Assembly: GCA_012519515.1 (NCBI GenBank)
Contig: JAAYQC010000028.1
Coordinates: forward strand, 1 to 50,898
Direction of reading: 5' to 3'
DNA: 50,898 bases
Origin: Bacteroidales bacterium
GTDB taxonomy: Bacteria; Bacteroidota; Bacteroidia; Bacteroidales; VadinHA17
Shown: positions 26,731 to 35,400 of the stretch, one piece after another
Numbering within the stretch: the first letter of the stretch is position 1
Layout: the number at the start of each line of letters is the position of its first letter
Position numbers and translations under genes: made by a program
Notes under the pieces: generated by a model
What the model was told of the DNA's origin: nothing
The model's database searches: none
What the model saw: the letters and a program-made list of their open reading frames with translations, nothing else

Positions 26731-27126
26731 ATGGAAAAAAGTGATTTCACGATTCTTGTGGCGGATGATGATCCCGACTACCTGTTCCAGACGGTAAATA
26801 ACCTGGGACGAGCAGGCTATAAGACTGTTGCGGTGGAGAGTCAGGCAGAGGCTGAATCGGTGATACAGAAGATGAAACCCAGTCTGGCCATTATCGACCT
26901 GATGATGGAATACGAGGATAGCGGCTTCATCCTTTGCTACAAGATCAAGAAGAAGTATCCCGACGTTCCGGTCATCCTGGCAACAGGAGTGGCACATGAA
27001 ACCGGTATCTCGTTCAGTCTCGACTCAGAATCTGAAAAATCATGGATAAAAGCAGACAGGTATCTCGAAAAGGGTATCCGTCCCGAACAATTCGACATGG
27101 AAATAATGAAACTATTAAAGCTATGA
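26731..27126 (+). CDS. Single-domain response regulator
   Basis: 131 residues, receiver domain only. Acidic pocket in ILVADDDPDYL; phosphoacceptor Asp in AIIDLMMEYEDSG; a Thr in VILATGVAHETG; and a C-terminal Lys in RYLEKGIRPEQ. A longer-than-usual loop (HETGISFSLDSESEKSWIKA) sits between beta4 and beta5. No output domain, so it signals through a partner. The histidine kinase hybrid starts 2 bp after its stop. Confidence 0.85.
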   Translation: MEKSDFTILVADDDPDYLFQTVNNLGRAGYKTVAVESQAEAESVIQKMKPSLAIIDLMMEYEDSGFILCYKIKKKYPDVPVILATGVAHETGISFSLDSESEKSWIKADRYLEKGIRPEQFDMEIMKLLKL

Positions 27127-27127
27127 T

Positions 27128-28264
27128 ATGGCAGTGTTAAAGGTCCTTGTCGTTGATGATGAACCCGGAATAAGATCGGGCGTGGCGCGTATCCTGAATA
27201 ACTTCCGCGTTGGCTATTCTTTCGTAGATGAGGATTTTACCTTTGAAGTGACAGAGGCCGCCACAGGTGAGGACGGAATAAAGATTATCGACGACGACCG
27301 TCCGGATATAGTGCTTCTTGACAACAAGCTCCCGGGTATCCAGGGAATTGAAGTTCTCGAATACATCCGGAACAAGAACTACGACATGGCGGTGGCCATG
27401 ATAACCTCCTACGCTTCACTTGATGTTGCTTTGAAAGCCTATAAGTTCGGAGCCACCGATTTTATCCCAAAACCGTTCACTCCGCGGGAACTTAAATCAA
27501 GCGTGGAAAACATAACAAAACAGCTCTACCTGAAAAAGATAACCCACAAGATGAATGAAGAAGACAGAAAGGTGAAACTCAAGTTCCTTTCGGTTCTATC
27601 CCACGAGCTAAAGGCCCCGCTCAACGCGGTGGAGGGTTATCTTAAAATGATGCAGGAACGACAGTCGGGCGACAGGATAGAGGATTATACGATACCGATA
27701 GAAAGATCGCTCCAGCGGATACATTGGATGAAAAGCCTGATCATGGACCTTCTCGATTTTACCAGGATAAGGTTGGAAAGGAAAGATGAGAAGATAGAAG
27801 AGGTTCATCTGAAGGATATTGCATCCAACGCGATAGTTGCGATCAGGCCTTATGCCATCCGGATGGAGGTCGGGATAAACCTCGGAATGAAATCGGATGT
27901 GATCATTATGGCCGATCCGACCGATATGGAAATTATTTTCAACAACCTGGTCTCCAACGCGGTCAAGTATAACAGGAGAGGAGGTAAAGTGGACATTGTG
28001 ATCGATGAGGATGAGGAAAATGTTATTCTGCTCTTTGCCGATACCGGAATAGGAATCAGTGAACCGGACAGGAAAAACCTGTTCTCCGACTTTGTGAGGA
28101 TCAAAAACGAGAAAACAAAAAACATAGGGGGAAGCGGACTTGGGCTTTCGATAGTCAAACAGGTGCTTGATATGTACCATGGTTCAATCACCGTCGATAG
28201 TGTGCCGGATGTGGGAACCACTTTCAGGATTTGTCTTCCAAAAAATTCAATTAATTTCAAATGA
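27128..28264 (+). CDS. Receiver-histidine kinase hybrid
   Basis: 378 residues. A receiver domain at ~1-130 (LVVDDEPGIRSG, phospho-Asp in DIVLLDNKLPGIQG, Lys in FIPKPFTP) is followed by HisKA (SVLSHELKAPLNAVEGYL, phospho-His in SHELK) and HATPase_c (NNLVSNAVKYNRRGG, DTGIGIS, GGSGLGLSIV). No transmembrane segment, so it is a cytoplasmic kinase whose input is the N-terminal receiver. Its stop overlaps the rex start by 4 bp. The likely role is to phosphorylate or be controlled by the neighbouring regulator in a redox or H2 response. Confidence 0.85.
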   Translation: MAVLKVLVVDDEPGIRSGVARILNNFRVGYSFVDEDFTFEVTEAATGEDGIKIIDDDRPDIVLLDNKLPGIQGIEVLEYIRNKNYDMAVAMITSYASLDVALKAYKFGATDFIPKPFTPRELKSSVENITKQLYLKKITHKMNEEDRKVKLKFLSVLSHELKAPLNAVEGYLKMMQERQSGDRIEDYTIPIERSLQRIHWMKSLIMDLLDFTRIRLERKDEKIEEVHLKDIASNAIVAIRPYAIRMEVGINLGMKSDVIIMADPTDMEIIFNNLVSNAVKYNRRGGKVDIVIDEDEENVILLFADTGIGISEPDRKNLFSDFVRIKNEKTKNIGGSGLGLSIVKQVLDMYHGSITVDSVPDVGTTFRICLPKNSINFK

Positions 28265-28896
28265 GTAACATGAATGCTTTACCCGGTAAAACAGTAGAAC
28301 GTCTGAGTGAATACAGAAGAACCCTTCTTGCCTGTCTGGAAGAGAACAGGAATTTTATTTTTTCGCATCATCTTGCATCGCGTCTTCACATCACGGCGGT
28401 GCAGGTAAGGCGCGACCTGATGCTGATAGGCTATTCCAGCCCCAACAGGAAAGGATATGACGTTAAGGAACTTATCGAGACCATCGGTAGAATACTTGAT
28501 TCGGACGACGGGATGAATGTTGCCATAATAGGAATCGGAAATTTCGGCAGGGCTCTCGCCGGATACTTCAAGGGGAAAAGATCAAAACTGAACCTTGTGG
28601 CTTCATTTGACAACGATCCCCAGAAGATAAACAAGGTAATCTCCGGAATCAAATGCTATCCCTATGATGAACTCGAAAAAATGATAGCCGAACTCAATAT
28701 CCGGATCGCGATCCTGACCGTACCGGCCGATATGGCCCCGGAAGTTACACAGGATGCAGTCCGTTTCGGAATAAAAGGCATACTGAATTTCACTACGAAA
28801 CCCCTGAATGTCCCTTCAGACGTCTATCTCGAGGAATACGACATGATAACATCGCTCGAGAAGGTGGCCTATTTTGCCAAGGAGAACAAGGCTTAA
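28261..28896 (+). CDS. rex: Redox-sensing transcriptional repressor Rex
   Basis: 211 residues. An N-terminal winged helix (RLSEYRRTLLACLEENR, SHHLASRLHITAVQVRRDL) and a Rossmann NAD(H)-binding domain (VAIIGIGNFGRALAGYF; SFDNDPQKIN; ILTVPADMAPEVTQDAV) match Rex over its whole length. It senses the NADH/NAD ratio and represses fermentation genes. It closes the hyd operon and a matching tandem operator lies at the operon's promoter. Its stop codon overlaps that of the convergent lyase gene. Confidence 0.95.
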   Translation: MSNMNALPGKTVERLSEYRRTLLACLEENRNFIFSHHLASRLHITAVQVRRDLMLIGYSSPNRKGYDVKELIETIGRILDSDDGMNVAIIGIGNFGRALAGYFKGKRSKLNLVASFDNDPQKINKVISGIKCYPYDELEKMIAELNIRIAILTVPADMAPEVTQDAVRFGIKGILNFTTKPLNVPSDVYLEEYDMITSLEKVAYFAKENKA

Positions 28897-30359
28897 AGGC
28901 TGTCCCCGAAATCACTCCTGTATTTTGCTGCAAGTTTCTGAGGCCAGTCTGACAGGGGTTCGAGACGCCCGATGAAGAACCTGAGCAGGGGTGGCTCTTC
29001 TATGAACCTCAGTCCGCCGACGAGTTCCCTGTTGTGGTACAGCCAGTTCAGCCTGTCAATAACATATTCGATCTGCGACAGGGTGTAAACCCTTCTGGGC
29101 ACAGCAAGCCTCATCAGCTCGAGGTCGGCCGGGACGTCATTCCCATCCATGTCGCGGCTGTTGCTCATGGTGCCCCTTTCCATTCCCCTGACACCGGATA
29201 CAATATAGTATGCTGCAATCAGGGCTCCTGCCGGATAGTCCTTCTGAGGGATGTGACTCAGGAACTGGCCTGCATCAACATGACATCCGAGAGCACCGCC
29301 GGGCAAGATGACAGGAATACCCAGCTTGTCAAGCTCATTAGCCATATAGGAAATGTAGCGGGGCGACTGGTTTACCACATGCTCATCAAGAGTCTCCCTG
29401 AGTCCTTCAGCCATCGATTCCAGTTCCTTTATCGGGATACCTCCGTAGGTCAGGAAACCCTCATAGACAGGGACAAGGAACTTGATATTGTCATAGATTT
29501 CCTTGCTGTTGGTGCAGATAGCGCCTCCCCTCGACGAACTTACTTTTCTTCCTGAAAAATAAATGATGTCGCACAGACTGCTCATCTCAAGAAGGATGGA
29601 TGCAAGTGAAGCGTCCTTGTATCCCTTCTCCCTCTGCTTTATCATATAGACATTCTCACCGACCAGACTGGCGTCAAGAACTATTTTTATACCATGCCTG
29701 TCAGCCACTTTCCTTATTTCCTTCAGGTTTTCCATCGAGAAGGGCTGGCCTCCAATGAGGTTTGTCGATGCCTCCATCCTTATGTACGGAATGTTCTCAC
29801 TTCCGTAATCGGCTATTGCCTTCTCAAGTTTCGCGATATCCATATTGCCCTTGAAGGGAAAAGAACTCTTAACCTTCATTGCCTCATCGGTGAAGATTTC
29901 AAGGAAATTTCCCCCGCAAAGCTGGACATGTGCCATCGAGGTGGTGAAATGATAGTTGGTAGGTATAACAGAACCTTCCTTTACAAATGTCTTGCTTAAC
30001 AGGTGCTCGGCTGCACGGCCCTGGTGCGCGGGTATGACGAATTTCTTACCGAATACCTCCAGGACGCTCTCCTGAAAACGTGTAAAACTCTGAGATCCGG
30101 CATAGGATTCATCGGCAATAAACATCTTCGATACCTGTGTATCACTCTGGGCATTTGTTCCGCTGTCGGTAAGCATATCCAGGAATATGTCATTGGTCTT
30201 GAGCAGGAATGAATTGAATCCCGCTTCCCTGATCGCCTCAAGACGTCTTTCAACCGGGACCAGACTTATTGACTGGACTACTTTCACCTTGTGCATTTCG
30301 AGAGGGATGTCTTTCCCGTTGAAAAACCTTACCGTACCTTTTGTAGAAATCTTCTCCAT
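28893..30359 (-). CDS. Tyrosine phenol-lyase / tryptophanase family lyase
   Basis: 488 residues, PLP beta-eliminating lyase family. Retained motifs: LLTDSGTNAQSD, DESYAGSQ (catalytic Tyr), PAHQGRAAEHLL, STNLIGGQPFS, PLP Lys in SGRKV, and LMRLAVPRRVYT. GVRGMERG matches the MERG of tyrosine phenol-lyase, whose Arg contacts the tyrosine ring, rather than the VEIG of E. coli tryptophanase. The usual PLP-contacting Arg (DATR / DSAR) is Leu here (DASL). Product would be phenol or indole plus pyruvate and ammonia; the substrate is not settled. A Tyr-codon attenuator precedes it, which also points to tyrosine. Convergent with rex, with overlapping stop codons. Confidence 0.8.
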   Translation of the reverse strand: MEKISTKGTVRFFNGKDIPLEMHKVKVVQSISLVPVERRLEAIREAGFNSFLLKTNDIFLDMLTDSGTNAQSDTQVSKMFIADESYAGSQSFTRFQESVLEVFGKKFVIPAHQGRAAEHLLSKTFVKEGSVIPTNYHFTTSMAHVQLCGGNFLEIFTDEAMKVKSSFPFKGNMDIAKLEKAIADYGSENIPYIRMEASTNLIGGQPFSMENLKEIRKVADRHGIKIVLDASLVGENVYMIKQREKGYKDASLASILLEMSSLCDIIYFSGRKVSSSRGGAICTNSKEIYDNIKFLVPVYEGFLTYGGIPIKELESMAEGLRETLDEHVVNQSPRYISYMANELDKLGIPVILPGGALGCHVDAGQFLSHIPQKDYPAGALIAAYYIVSGVRGMERGTMSNSRDMDGNDVPADLELMRLAVPRRVYTLSQIEYVIDRLNWLYHNRELVGGLRFIEEPPLLRFFIGRLEPLSDWPQKLAAKYRSDFGDSL

Positions 30360-30385
30360 TATTCTTTCGTTTTTGGGTTAGAAAC

Positions 30386-30416
30386 TGAAAAAGGCTTACC
30401 GTTTCGGGTAAGCCTT
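30386..30416 (-). terminator. Attenuator terminator hairpin before the lyase
   Basis: On the minus strand, AAGGCTTACC, loop CGAAAC, GGTAAGCCTT, then TTTTC: a perfect 10-bp stem with a U-run, ending ~27 nt before the lyase ATG. Its 5' arm GGCTTACCC can instead pair with GGGTAAGTC at the end of the leader peptide coding region (nine pairs, one wobble), the layout of a ribosome-controlled attenuator. Confidence 0.85.
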
Positions 30417-30442
30417 GTTATGATATCTGATGACTGCATCTG

Positions 30443-30517
30443 TTACCAATCCCGACTTACCCCCGGAAGCCCGTGATAATAATAGTAGTGGTAATAATTA
30501 CAGCCGTTGATGATCAT
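30443..30517 (-). CDS. Tyrosine-rich leader peptide of the lyase attenuator
   Basis: A 24-residue ORF (ATG at 30517, TAA at 30443-30445) too short for usual gene tracks. Residues 8-15 are YYHYYYYH, that is six Tyr and two His codons in eight. The coding segment for VS (GGGTAAGTC) is also the predicted antiterminator arm, three codons before the stop. A ribosome stalled at the Tyr run leaves this arm free; one that reaches the stop covers it. This is the classic design of a leader peptide sensing charged tRNA, most likely tRNA-Tyr. A promoter lies immediately upstream. Confidence 0.85.
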   Translation of the reverse strand: MIINGCNYYHYYYYHGLPGVSRDW

Positions 30518-30538
30518 TTTAAAATTTTAAGCTCCGGG

Positions 30539-30569
30539 CAAATCTAGCTTATATTTATTCAATAAACAA
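30539..30569 (-). promoter_or_regulatory. Promoter of the leader peptide and lyase transcript
   Basis: Minus-strand TTG at 30569-30567, 20 nt, then TAGATTTG at 30546-30539. This matches the Bacteroidetes sigma consensus (TTG-N19-21-TAnnTTTG). Transcription would start near 30532, about 15 nt before the leader ATG. Confidence 0.7.
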
Positions 30570-30668
30570 TAGGAGAGTGGAAATAAAAATTAAATTATTT
30601 TTGATTTTTGGTAACACTGTGAAAAAAGAAGCTGGCATAAAACTGTAAGCTCAAAAATAACAATAAAT

Positions 30669-30711
30669 ATTTATCGTAAAACAATAATAAACACTATGAA
30701 TAACGATAAAT
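30669..30711. promoter_or_regulatory. Inverted repeat upstream of the lyase promoter
   Basis: ATTTATCGT at 30669-30677 and ACGATAAAT at 30703-30711 form a perfect 9-bp inverted repeat with 25 bp between. It lies ~100 bp upstream of the lyase promoter in an AT-rich 540 bp gap (30520-31064). It could be an operator; no matching regulator is recognised. The rest of this gap shows no credible gene. Confidence 0.4.
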
Positions 30712-31064
30712 AATTTACCTGAAACAATATGTATATTATTAAGTTAGAAATTGTAATGTATTTATTGAGAATTATTTAATATGTATATTGTCATTCAGAT
30801 AGCCCTGTCAGGTACTGATTTCAGTAATTTTTGAAGGAAAAATAATAATCATGATCAGTCTTTTGTTTTGAACTGTTAATTTTTATTATATTGCTTTCAT
30901 ATAATACCTGTAAGTTTTGTTTGGTTTGTAGTTGAATATAATCCGGAAGAATATTTTTCACAGTGGCACTGAACTCATTTTGTATGAAAGGTTTCGCATG
31001 ACTTTGATCAATCACTGATCTATGAAACAGAATTATTGTTCGCCAAACTTTATCTGAAAGCTGT

Positions 31065-33122
31065 ATGATAAATGACCAACTTATAAATCCTTCAGGTATA
31101 GCCGTTGTAGGGGGATCGGATGATCTGATGAAACCCGGGGGAAAGATACTTCAGAATATTATTGAGGGCGGTTATTCCGGTAATCTCCTGGTTGTAAATC
31201 CTAAACGGGATCTGGTTCAGGGTATAAAGTCATACCGCGATGTCAGGGATATACCGCCGGTCGATCTGGCAATCCTTGCAATTCCATCGAAATACTGCCT
31301 CGAAGCGGTTGATGTTCTTGCACGCCAGAAGAATGTGAAAGCCTTTATTATTATTTCGGCAGGTTTCAGCGAGATAAGCGAGGAGGGAAGGAAGCTTGAA
31401 AAAGATATTGCATCCGTTGTAAACGATACGGGAGGCTGCCTGATCGGCCCCAACTGTATAGGTGTGGTAACCCGAAACTACCACGGTGTTTTTACCACCC
31501 CTGTTCCTCTTCTGTCCGACAAAGGCTGTGACTTTGTTTCCGGATCAGGAGCAACAGCCCTCTTCATTATCGAATCGGCTCTTCCCAAGGGACTGAGGTT
31601 CTCAAGTGTTTTTTCAGTGGGCAACAGCGCCCAGACCGGAGTGGAAGAGGTTCTGGAATACTGGGACCTGAACTTCGATCCGGAAAAGAGCTCCCTAATC
31701 AAACTTATATATGTAGAATCGATCTTCAATCCTGACAAACTGCTCCAGCATGCCTCATCCCTTATCCGCAAGGGATGCAGGATAGCTGCCATAAAAGCGG
31801 GAACATCCGAGGCGGGAAACCGGGCAGCTTCTTCCCATACCGGTGCTATAGCCACATCCGATTCGGCAGTGGAAGCTCTTTTCAGAAAAGCTGGCATAGT
31901 CAGATGCTCAGGTCGCGAGGAACTTACAACAGTTGGCTCGGTATTCATGCATAAGCCCCTGAATGGAAGGAATATAGCCATAATCACTCACGCGGGTGGA
32001 CCCGCTGTTATGCTGACCGACGCTCTTTCGTCAGGCGGAATGAATATACCCAGGTTCAGCGAAACTGATCAGAACAATATACTTTCAATGATGAATCCCG
32101 GTGCATCGGCTCTCAACCCCATCGATATGATAGCGACAGGATCGGTCGAACAACTGGGAAAGGTTATTGATTATGTCGACAGGAAGGTAGATGGAATCGA
32201 TGGCATGAGTGTTATATTCGGGAACAACGGGTTAAATGACATGACCGGGGTGTACGACCTTCTTCACAGTAAGATCAAGGAGTGCCGGAAGCCGCTTTAT
32301 CCCATACTTCCCTCTATATCAAGCTCTTTTAGGGAACTGGAATACTTCATGGGCATGGGAAACGTGAATTTCCCTGATGAAGTTGTGCTTGGCAGGGCGC
32401 TTACCAGGATTTACAACACTCCCCTTCCTGCAGAAGAGAAAATCTACCTTCAGAATGTGGATGTACCGCAGATACGCAGGGTTATCGACAACAGCGAAAA
32501 CGGCTATCTGGAGCCGGCCGGAATACAGGGACTGCTGAGGGCGGCAAATATCCCGCTTGTAAGGGAAGGAGTTGCCAAAACAAAGGCTGAGGTAATCGAA
32601 CTTGCCGGGAGCATCGGGTATCCCCTTGCCCTGAAAGTGGTAGGCCCCGTTCACAAGTCGGATGTAGGCGGCGTGACTCTCAATATCAAGTCACAGCGCC
32701 ACCTGGAGGCGGAATTCTCGAGGATGGAGAAAATCGAGGGTGTTACAGGGGTGATGGTACAGAAAATGCTCTCAGGAACAGAACTTTTCATCGGAGCCAA
32801 GTATGAATCAAGGTTCGGACACATAATTCTTTGCGGACTGGGAGGCATATTCGTGGAAGTGCTGGGAGATGTCTCTTCAGGCCTTGCACCGCTTACTTTG
32901 AATGAGGCCCGTTCAATGATAAGAAGCCTGCGTGCATACAGGATCATAAGGGGTACAAGGGGTAAACCGGGTATCAATGAAACCTTGTTCGCCGAGATAA
33001 TAGTCCGCCTGTCAACTCTGCTCCGCTTTGCCACGGAGATAAAGGAACTGGATCTTAATCCCTTGATTGGCAGCGAGGAAAGTGTTACGGTGGTGGACGC
33101 CAGAATCAGAATTGAAAAATGA
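31065..33122 (+). CDS. ADP-forming acyl-CoA synthetase (alpha-beta fusion)
   Basis: 685 residues. The N-terminal CoA-binding Rossmann part (GIAVVGGSDDLMKPGGKILQ), the CoA-ligase parts (IGPNCIGVV; phospho-His region AASSHTGAIATSD) and the C-terminal ATP-grasp part (YPLALKVVGPVHKSDVGGV; VMVQKMLSGTELFIGAKY; CGLGGIFVEV; ELDLNPLIG) are in the order of the fused ACD family. It converts acyl-CoA, ADP and phosphate to acid, CoA and ATP, the energy-yielding last step of amino-acid fermentation. It precedes the ACT, CoA-ligase, aminotransferase and oxidoreductase genes, separated by a repeat-filled 540 bp gap. Confidence 0.9.
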   Translation: MINDQLINPSGIAVVGGSDDLMKPGGKILQNIIEGGYSGNLLVVNPKRDLVQGIKSYRDVRDIPPVDLAILAIPSKYCLEAVDVLARQKNVKAFIIISAGFSEISEEGRKLEKDIASVVNDTGGCLIGPNCIGVVTRNYHGVFTTPVPLLSDKGCDFVSGSGATALFIIESALPKGLRFSSVFSVGNSAQTGVEEVLEYWDLNFDPEKSSLIKLIYVESIFNPDKLLQHASSLIRKGCRIAAIKAGTSEAGNRAASSHTGAIATSDSAVEALFRKAGIVRCSGREELTTVGSVFMHKPLNGRNIAIITHAGGPAVMLTDALSSGGMNIPRFSETDQNNILSMMNPGASALNPIDMIATGSVEQLGKVIDYVDRKVDGIDGMSVIFGNNGLNDMTGVYDLLHSKIKECRKPLYPILPSISSSFRELEYFMGMGNVNFPDEVVLGRALTRIYNTPLPAEEKIYLQNVDVPQIRRVIDNSENGYLEPAGIQGLLRAANIPLVREGVAKTKAEVIELAGSIGYPLALKVVGPVHKSDVGGVTLNIKSQRHLEAEFSRMEKIEGVTGVMVQKMLSGTELFIGAKYESRFGHIILCGLGGIFVEVLGDVSSGLAPLTLNEARSMIRSLRAYRIIRGTRGKPGINETLFAEIIVRLSTLLRFATEIKELDLNPLIGSEESVTVVDARIRIEK

Positions 33123-33209
33123 TGATGATCCTTTTCCTGAAATATTTTCGATTTTTTCCTTATGTTGGCAAACTTTTGGATGTATTATGTATTATGGATT
33201 ATAGGCGAT

Positions 33210-33650
33210 GGATAAGCAATTGGCAATTAGCAATTAGCAATGAACAATTAGCAATGAACAATTAGCAATTAACAATTAGCTGATAAATGACACAAGGCGC
33301 AGGGCACAGGGCGGAAGAACGGCTTGCGGCACGCGGCAAAAGCGCAGGGCAACAGGGGGCAGTGACAGGTCTTGCAAGTCGTACAGGTCCTGCAAGTCTC
33401 ATATAATGAGGCATTTGCATTAAACGCTAAACGCTAAACGCTAAACGCTAAACGCTAAACACTAAACGCTAAACACTAAACACTTAACGAAACTTGCATA
33501 ACAGCGAACCTTGAACCTCGAACTTTGACTGCAAATGACTCAAGACACAAGACACAACCTTGAACCTTTTAACTTTAACTTTAACCTTTTAACTTTTAAA
33601 CTTTTCACTTTTCACTTTTCACTTTTCACTTACCCAGCAACCAGTTAAAC
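33210..33650. repeat. Ordered microsatellite-like repeats before the ACT gene
   Basis: AATTAGCAATGAACAATTAG units (33210-33280), then GGGCACAGGGC-type units, CTTGCAAGTC/CCTGCAAGTC, an AAACGCT heptamer array (~33419-33485), then ACCTTTTAACTTT and CTTTTCA units to 33630. The first three families and their order match those at 24644-24900. No ORF. The gap 33123-33209 holds nothing recognised. Confidence 0.85.
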
Positions 33651-33660
33651 TATTTACAAA

Positions 33661-34086
33661 ATGATTATTCCACAGCTTTCGATCTTTCTTGAAAACAAGT
33701 CGGGGCGCCTTACCGAAGTCCTTGAAGCTCTCGGGAAGGAGAATATCAGAATAATAGCCCTGAGTGTAGCAGACACATCAGAATTCGGGATACTGAGACT
33801 GATAGTTCCCGATCCCGACAGGGCAAGGGCGCTGTTAAAAGAACAGCACTTTACCGTCAACATATCTGAAGTCATTTCAGTCAGGACGCCTAATGAGGCA
33901 CAACACTATGCCCGGCTTCTCAGGATACTTTCCGACCTCGACATAAGTGTTGAATATACATATGGTTTTCCTCATGGAAAGGAGGCCGTGATAGTGTTGA
34001 GATGCAGTAACAACGAGGAGGCTGTAAAGGCACTTGAAAATAAAAATATTGAATTGCTTAGCGCAAAGGATTTTAAGGATTTTTAG
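33661..34086 (+). CDS. Tandem ACT-domain protein
   Basis: 141 residues containing two ACT modules: residues 1-70 (MIIPQLSIFLENKSGRLTEV, ALSVADTSEFGILRLIV) and 71-141 (LLRILSDLDISVEYTYGFPH, AVIVLRCSNNEEAVKAL). ACT domains bind amino acids and regulate metabolism. This short type is often found directly beside phenylacetate-CoA ligase genes, as here (3 bp gap). It probably senses an amino acid, perhaps aromatic, and modulates the ligase or pathway. Confidence 0.9.
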   Translation: MIIPQLSIFLENKSGRLTEVLEALGKENIRIIALSVADTSEFGILRLIVPDPDRARALLKEQHFTVNISEVISVRTPNEAQHYARLLRILSDLDISVEYTYGFPHGKEAVIVLRCSNNEEAVKALENKNIELLSAKDFKDF

Positions 34087-34089
34087 AGA

Positions 34090-35391
34090 ATGGATATTTG
34101 GAACAGGCATATTGAGTGCATGGATCGTGATGAACTGAAGAGGATTCAGAGTGAGCGTATTGTAGAGACAGTTGAACGGGTCTACTTCAATGTACCTTAT
34201 TACAGGCATAAAATGCAGGAAGCGGGCATAGGTCCCGAGAAAGTAAAGTCGATTGATGATTTGTGGAAACTTCCGTTTACAACCAAACAGGATCTCAGGG
34301 ACAATTATCCTTTCGGCCTTTTTGCCGTTCCGATGACTGAGATAGTGAGGATACATGGTTCGTCGGGCACCACCGGCAAGCCCACCGTTGTAGGTTATAC
34401 CAGGGATGACATTGCTATCTGGTCGGAAGTGATGGCCCGCACACTGACCTGTGCCGGAGCCAACCGCAACGATTTTATACAGATTGCTTACGGATACGGG
34501 CTCTTTACAGGGGGACTCGGGCTTCATTACGGCGGTGAGAAGATTGGGGCATCGGTAATCCCTATCTCGGGAGGCAATACACGGCGCCAGATACAGATAA
34601 TGCACGACTTCGGAAGTACAGTTATTGCATGCACTCCTTCATATGCCCTCTACCTGGCCGAAGCTATGATAGAAAGCGGTATAAGCCGCGATGAATTCAA
34701 ACTGAAGGCAGGTGTTTTCGGAGCTGAACCCTGGACTGAAAACATGAGGAGGGAAATAGAGGATAAATTGAAAATCAAAGCAATAGACATTTATGGACTG
34801 AGCGAGGTAATGGGTCCCGGTGTGGCAAGCGAATGTCTGGTACAGGAAGGACTTCATATCTCCGAAGACCATTTTTACCCTGAGATAATCGATCCGGAAA
34901 CACTGGAAGTACTGCCCGAGGGCTCAATGGGAGAACTGGTGTTCACCACCCTTACCAAGGAGGGCCTGCCCCTGATAAGGTACAGGACGCGCGACCTTAC
35001 AAGGCTTAACTACGGGAGGTGCAAATGCGGGCGCAGCATGGTGAGAATGGACAAGTGCATCGGCAGAAGCGATGATATGCTGATCATCCGCGGCGTGAAC
35101 CTCTTCCCGTCGCAGATCGAAAGCGTGCTGCTGGAAATGAGCGGGATCAAGCCTCATTATCAGCTTATCGTCGACAGGGTGAATAACCTTGATACACTTG
35201 AACTTAAGGTTGAAGTCGATGAGGACTTCTTCCTCGATAAGATCAGTCAGCTTGAAACATTGAGGATGAAATTGCAGGATAACCTGCAGAGTTCCCTCGG
35301 TCTGGGGATCAAAGTAACCCTTGTTGAACCCAAAATTCTCGGACGAAGCGAAGGCAAATCAAACAGGGTTATCGACAAAAGGAAATTTTAA
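34090..35391 (+). CDS. paaK: Phenylacetate-CoA ligase
   Basis: 433 residues, the usual PaaK length. AMP-binding motifs: [20 protein letters not shown] (P-loop), [25 protein letters not shown]-terminal lid domain with [18 protein letters not shown]. It activates phenylacetate or other arylacetates to CoA thioesters with ATP to AMP. In a fermentative cluster with an aminotransferase and 2-oxoacid oxidoreductase it may recycle arylacetates or work with arylacetyl-CoA from aromatic amino acids. Same strand and near-contiguous with the ACT and aminotransferase genes. Confidence 0.9.
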   Translation: MDIWNRHIECMDRDELKRIQSERIVETVERVYFNVPYYRHKMQEAGIGPEKVKSIDDLWKLPFTTKQDLRDNYPFGLFAVPMTEIVRIHGSSGTTGKPTVVGYTRDDIAIWSEVMARTLTCAGANRNDFIQIAYGYGLFTGGLGLHYGGEKIGASVIPISGGNTRRQIQIMHDFGSTVIACTPSYALYLAEAMIESGISRDEFKLKAGVFGAEPWTENMRREIEDKLKIKAIDIYGLSEVMGPGVASECLVQEGLHISEDHFYPEIIDPETLEVLPEGSMGELVFTTLTKEGLPLIRYRTRDLTRLNYGRCKCGRSMVRMDKCIGRSDDMLIIRGVNLFPSQIESVLLEMSGIKPHYQLIVDRVNNLDTLELKVEVDEDFFLDKISQLETLRMKLQDNLQSSLGLGIKVTLVEPKILGRSEGKSNRVIDKRKF

Positions 35392-35400
35392 CCAGATGCC

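Noticed and set aside
30821..31015. Minus-strand ORF of 64 codons in the gap before the acyl-CoA synthetase
   Set aside because: No start signal, no recognisable domain, AT-rich random-looking composition.
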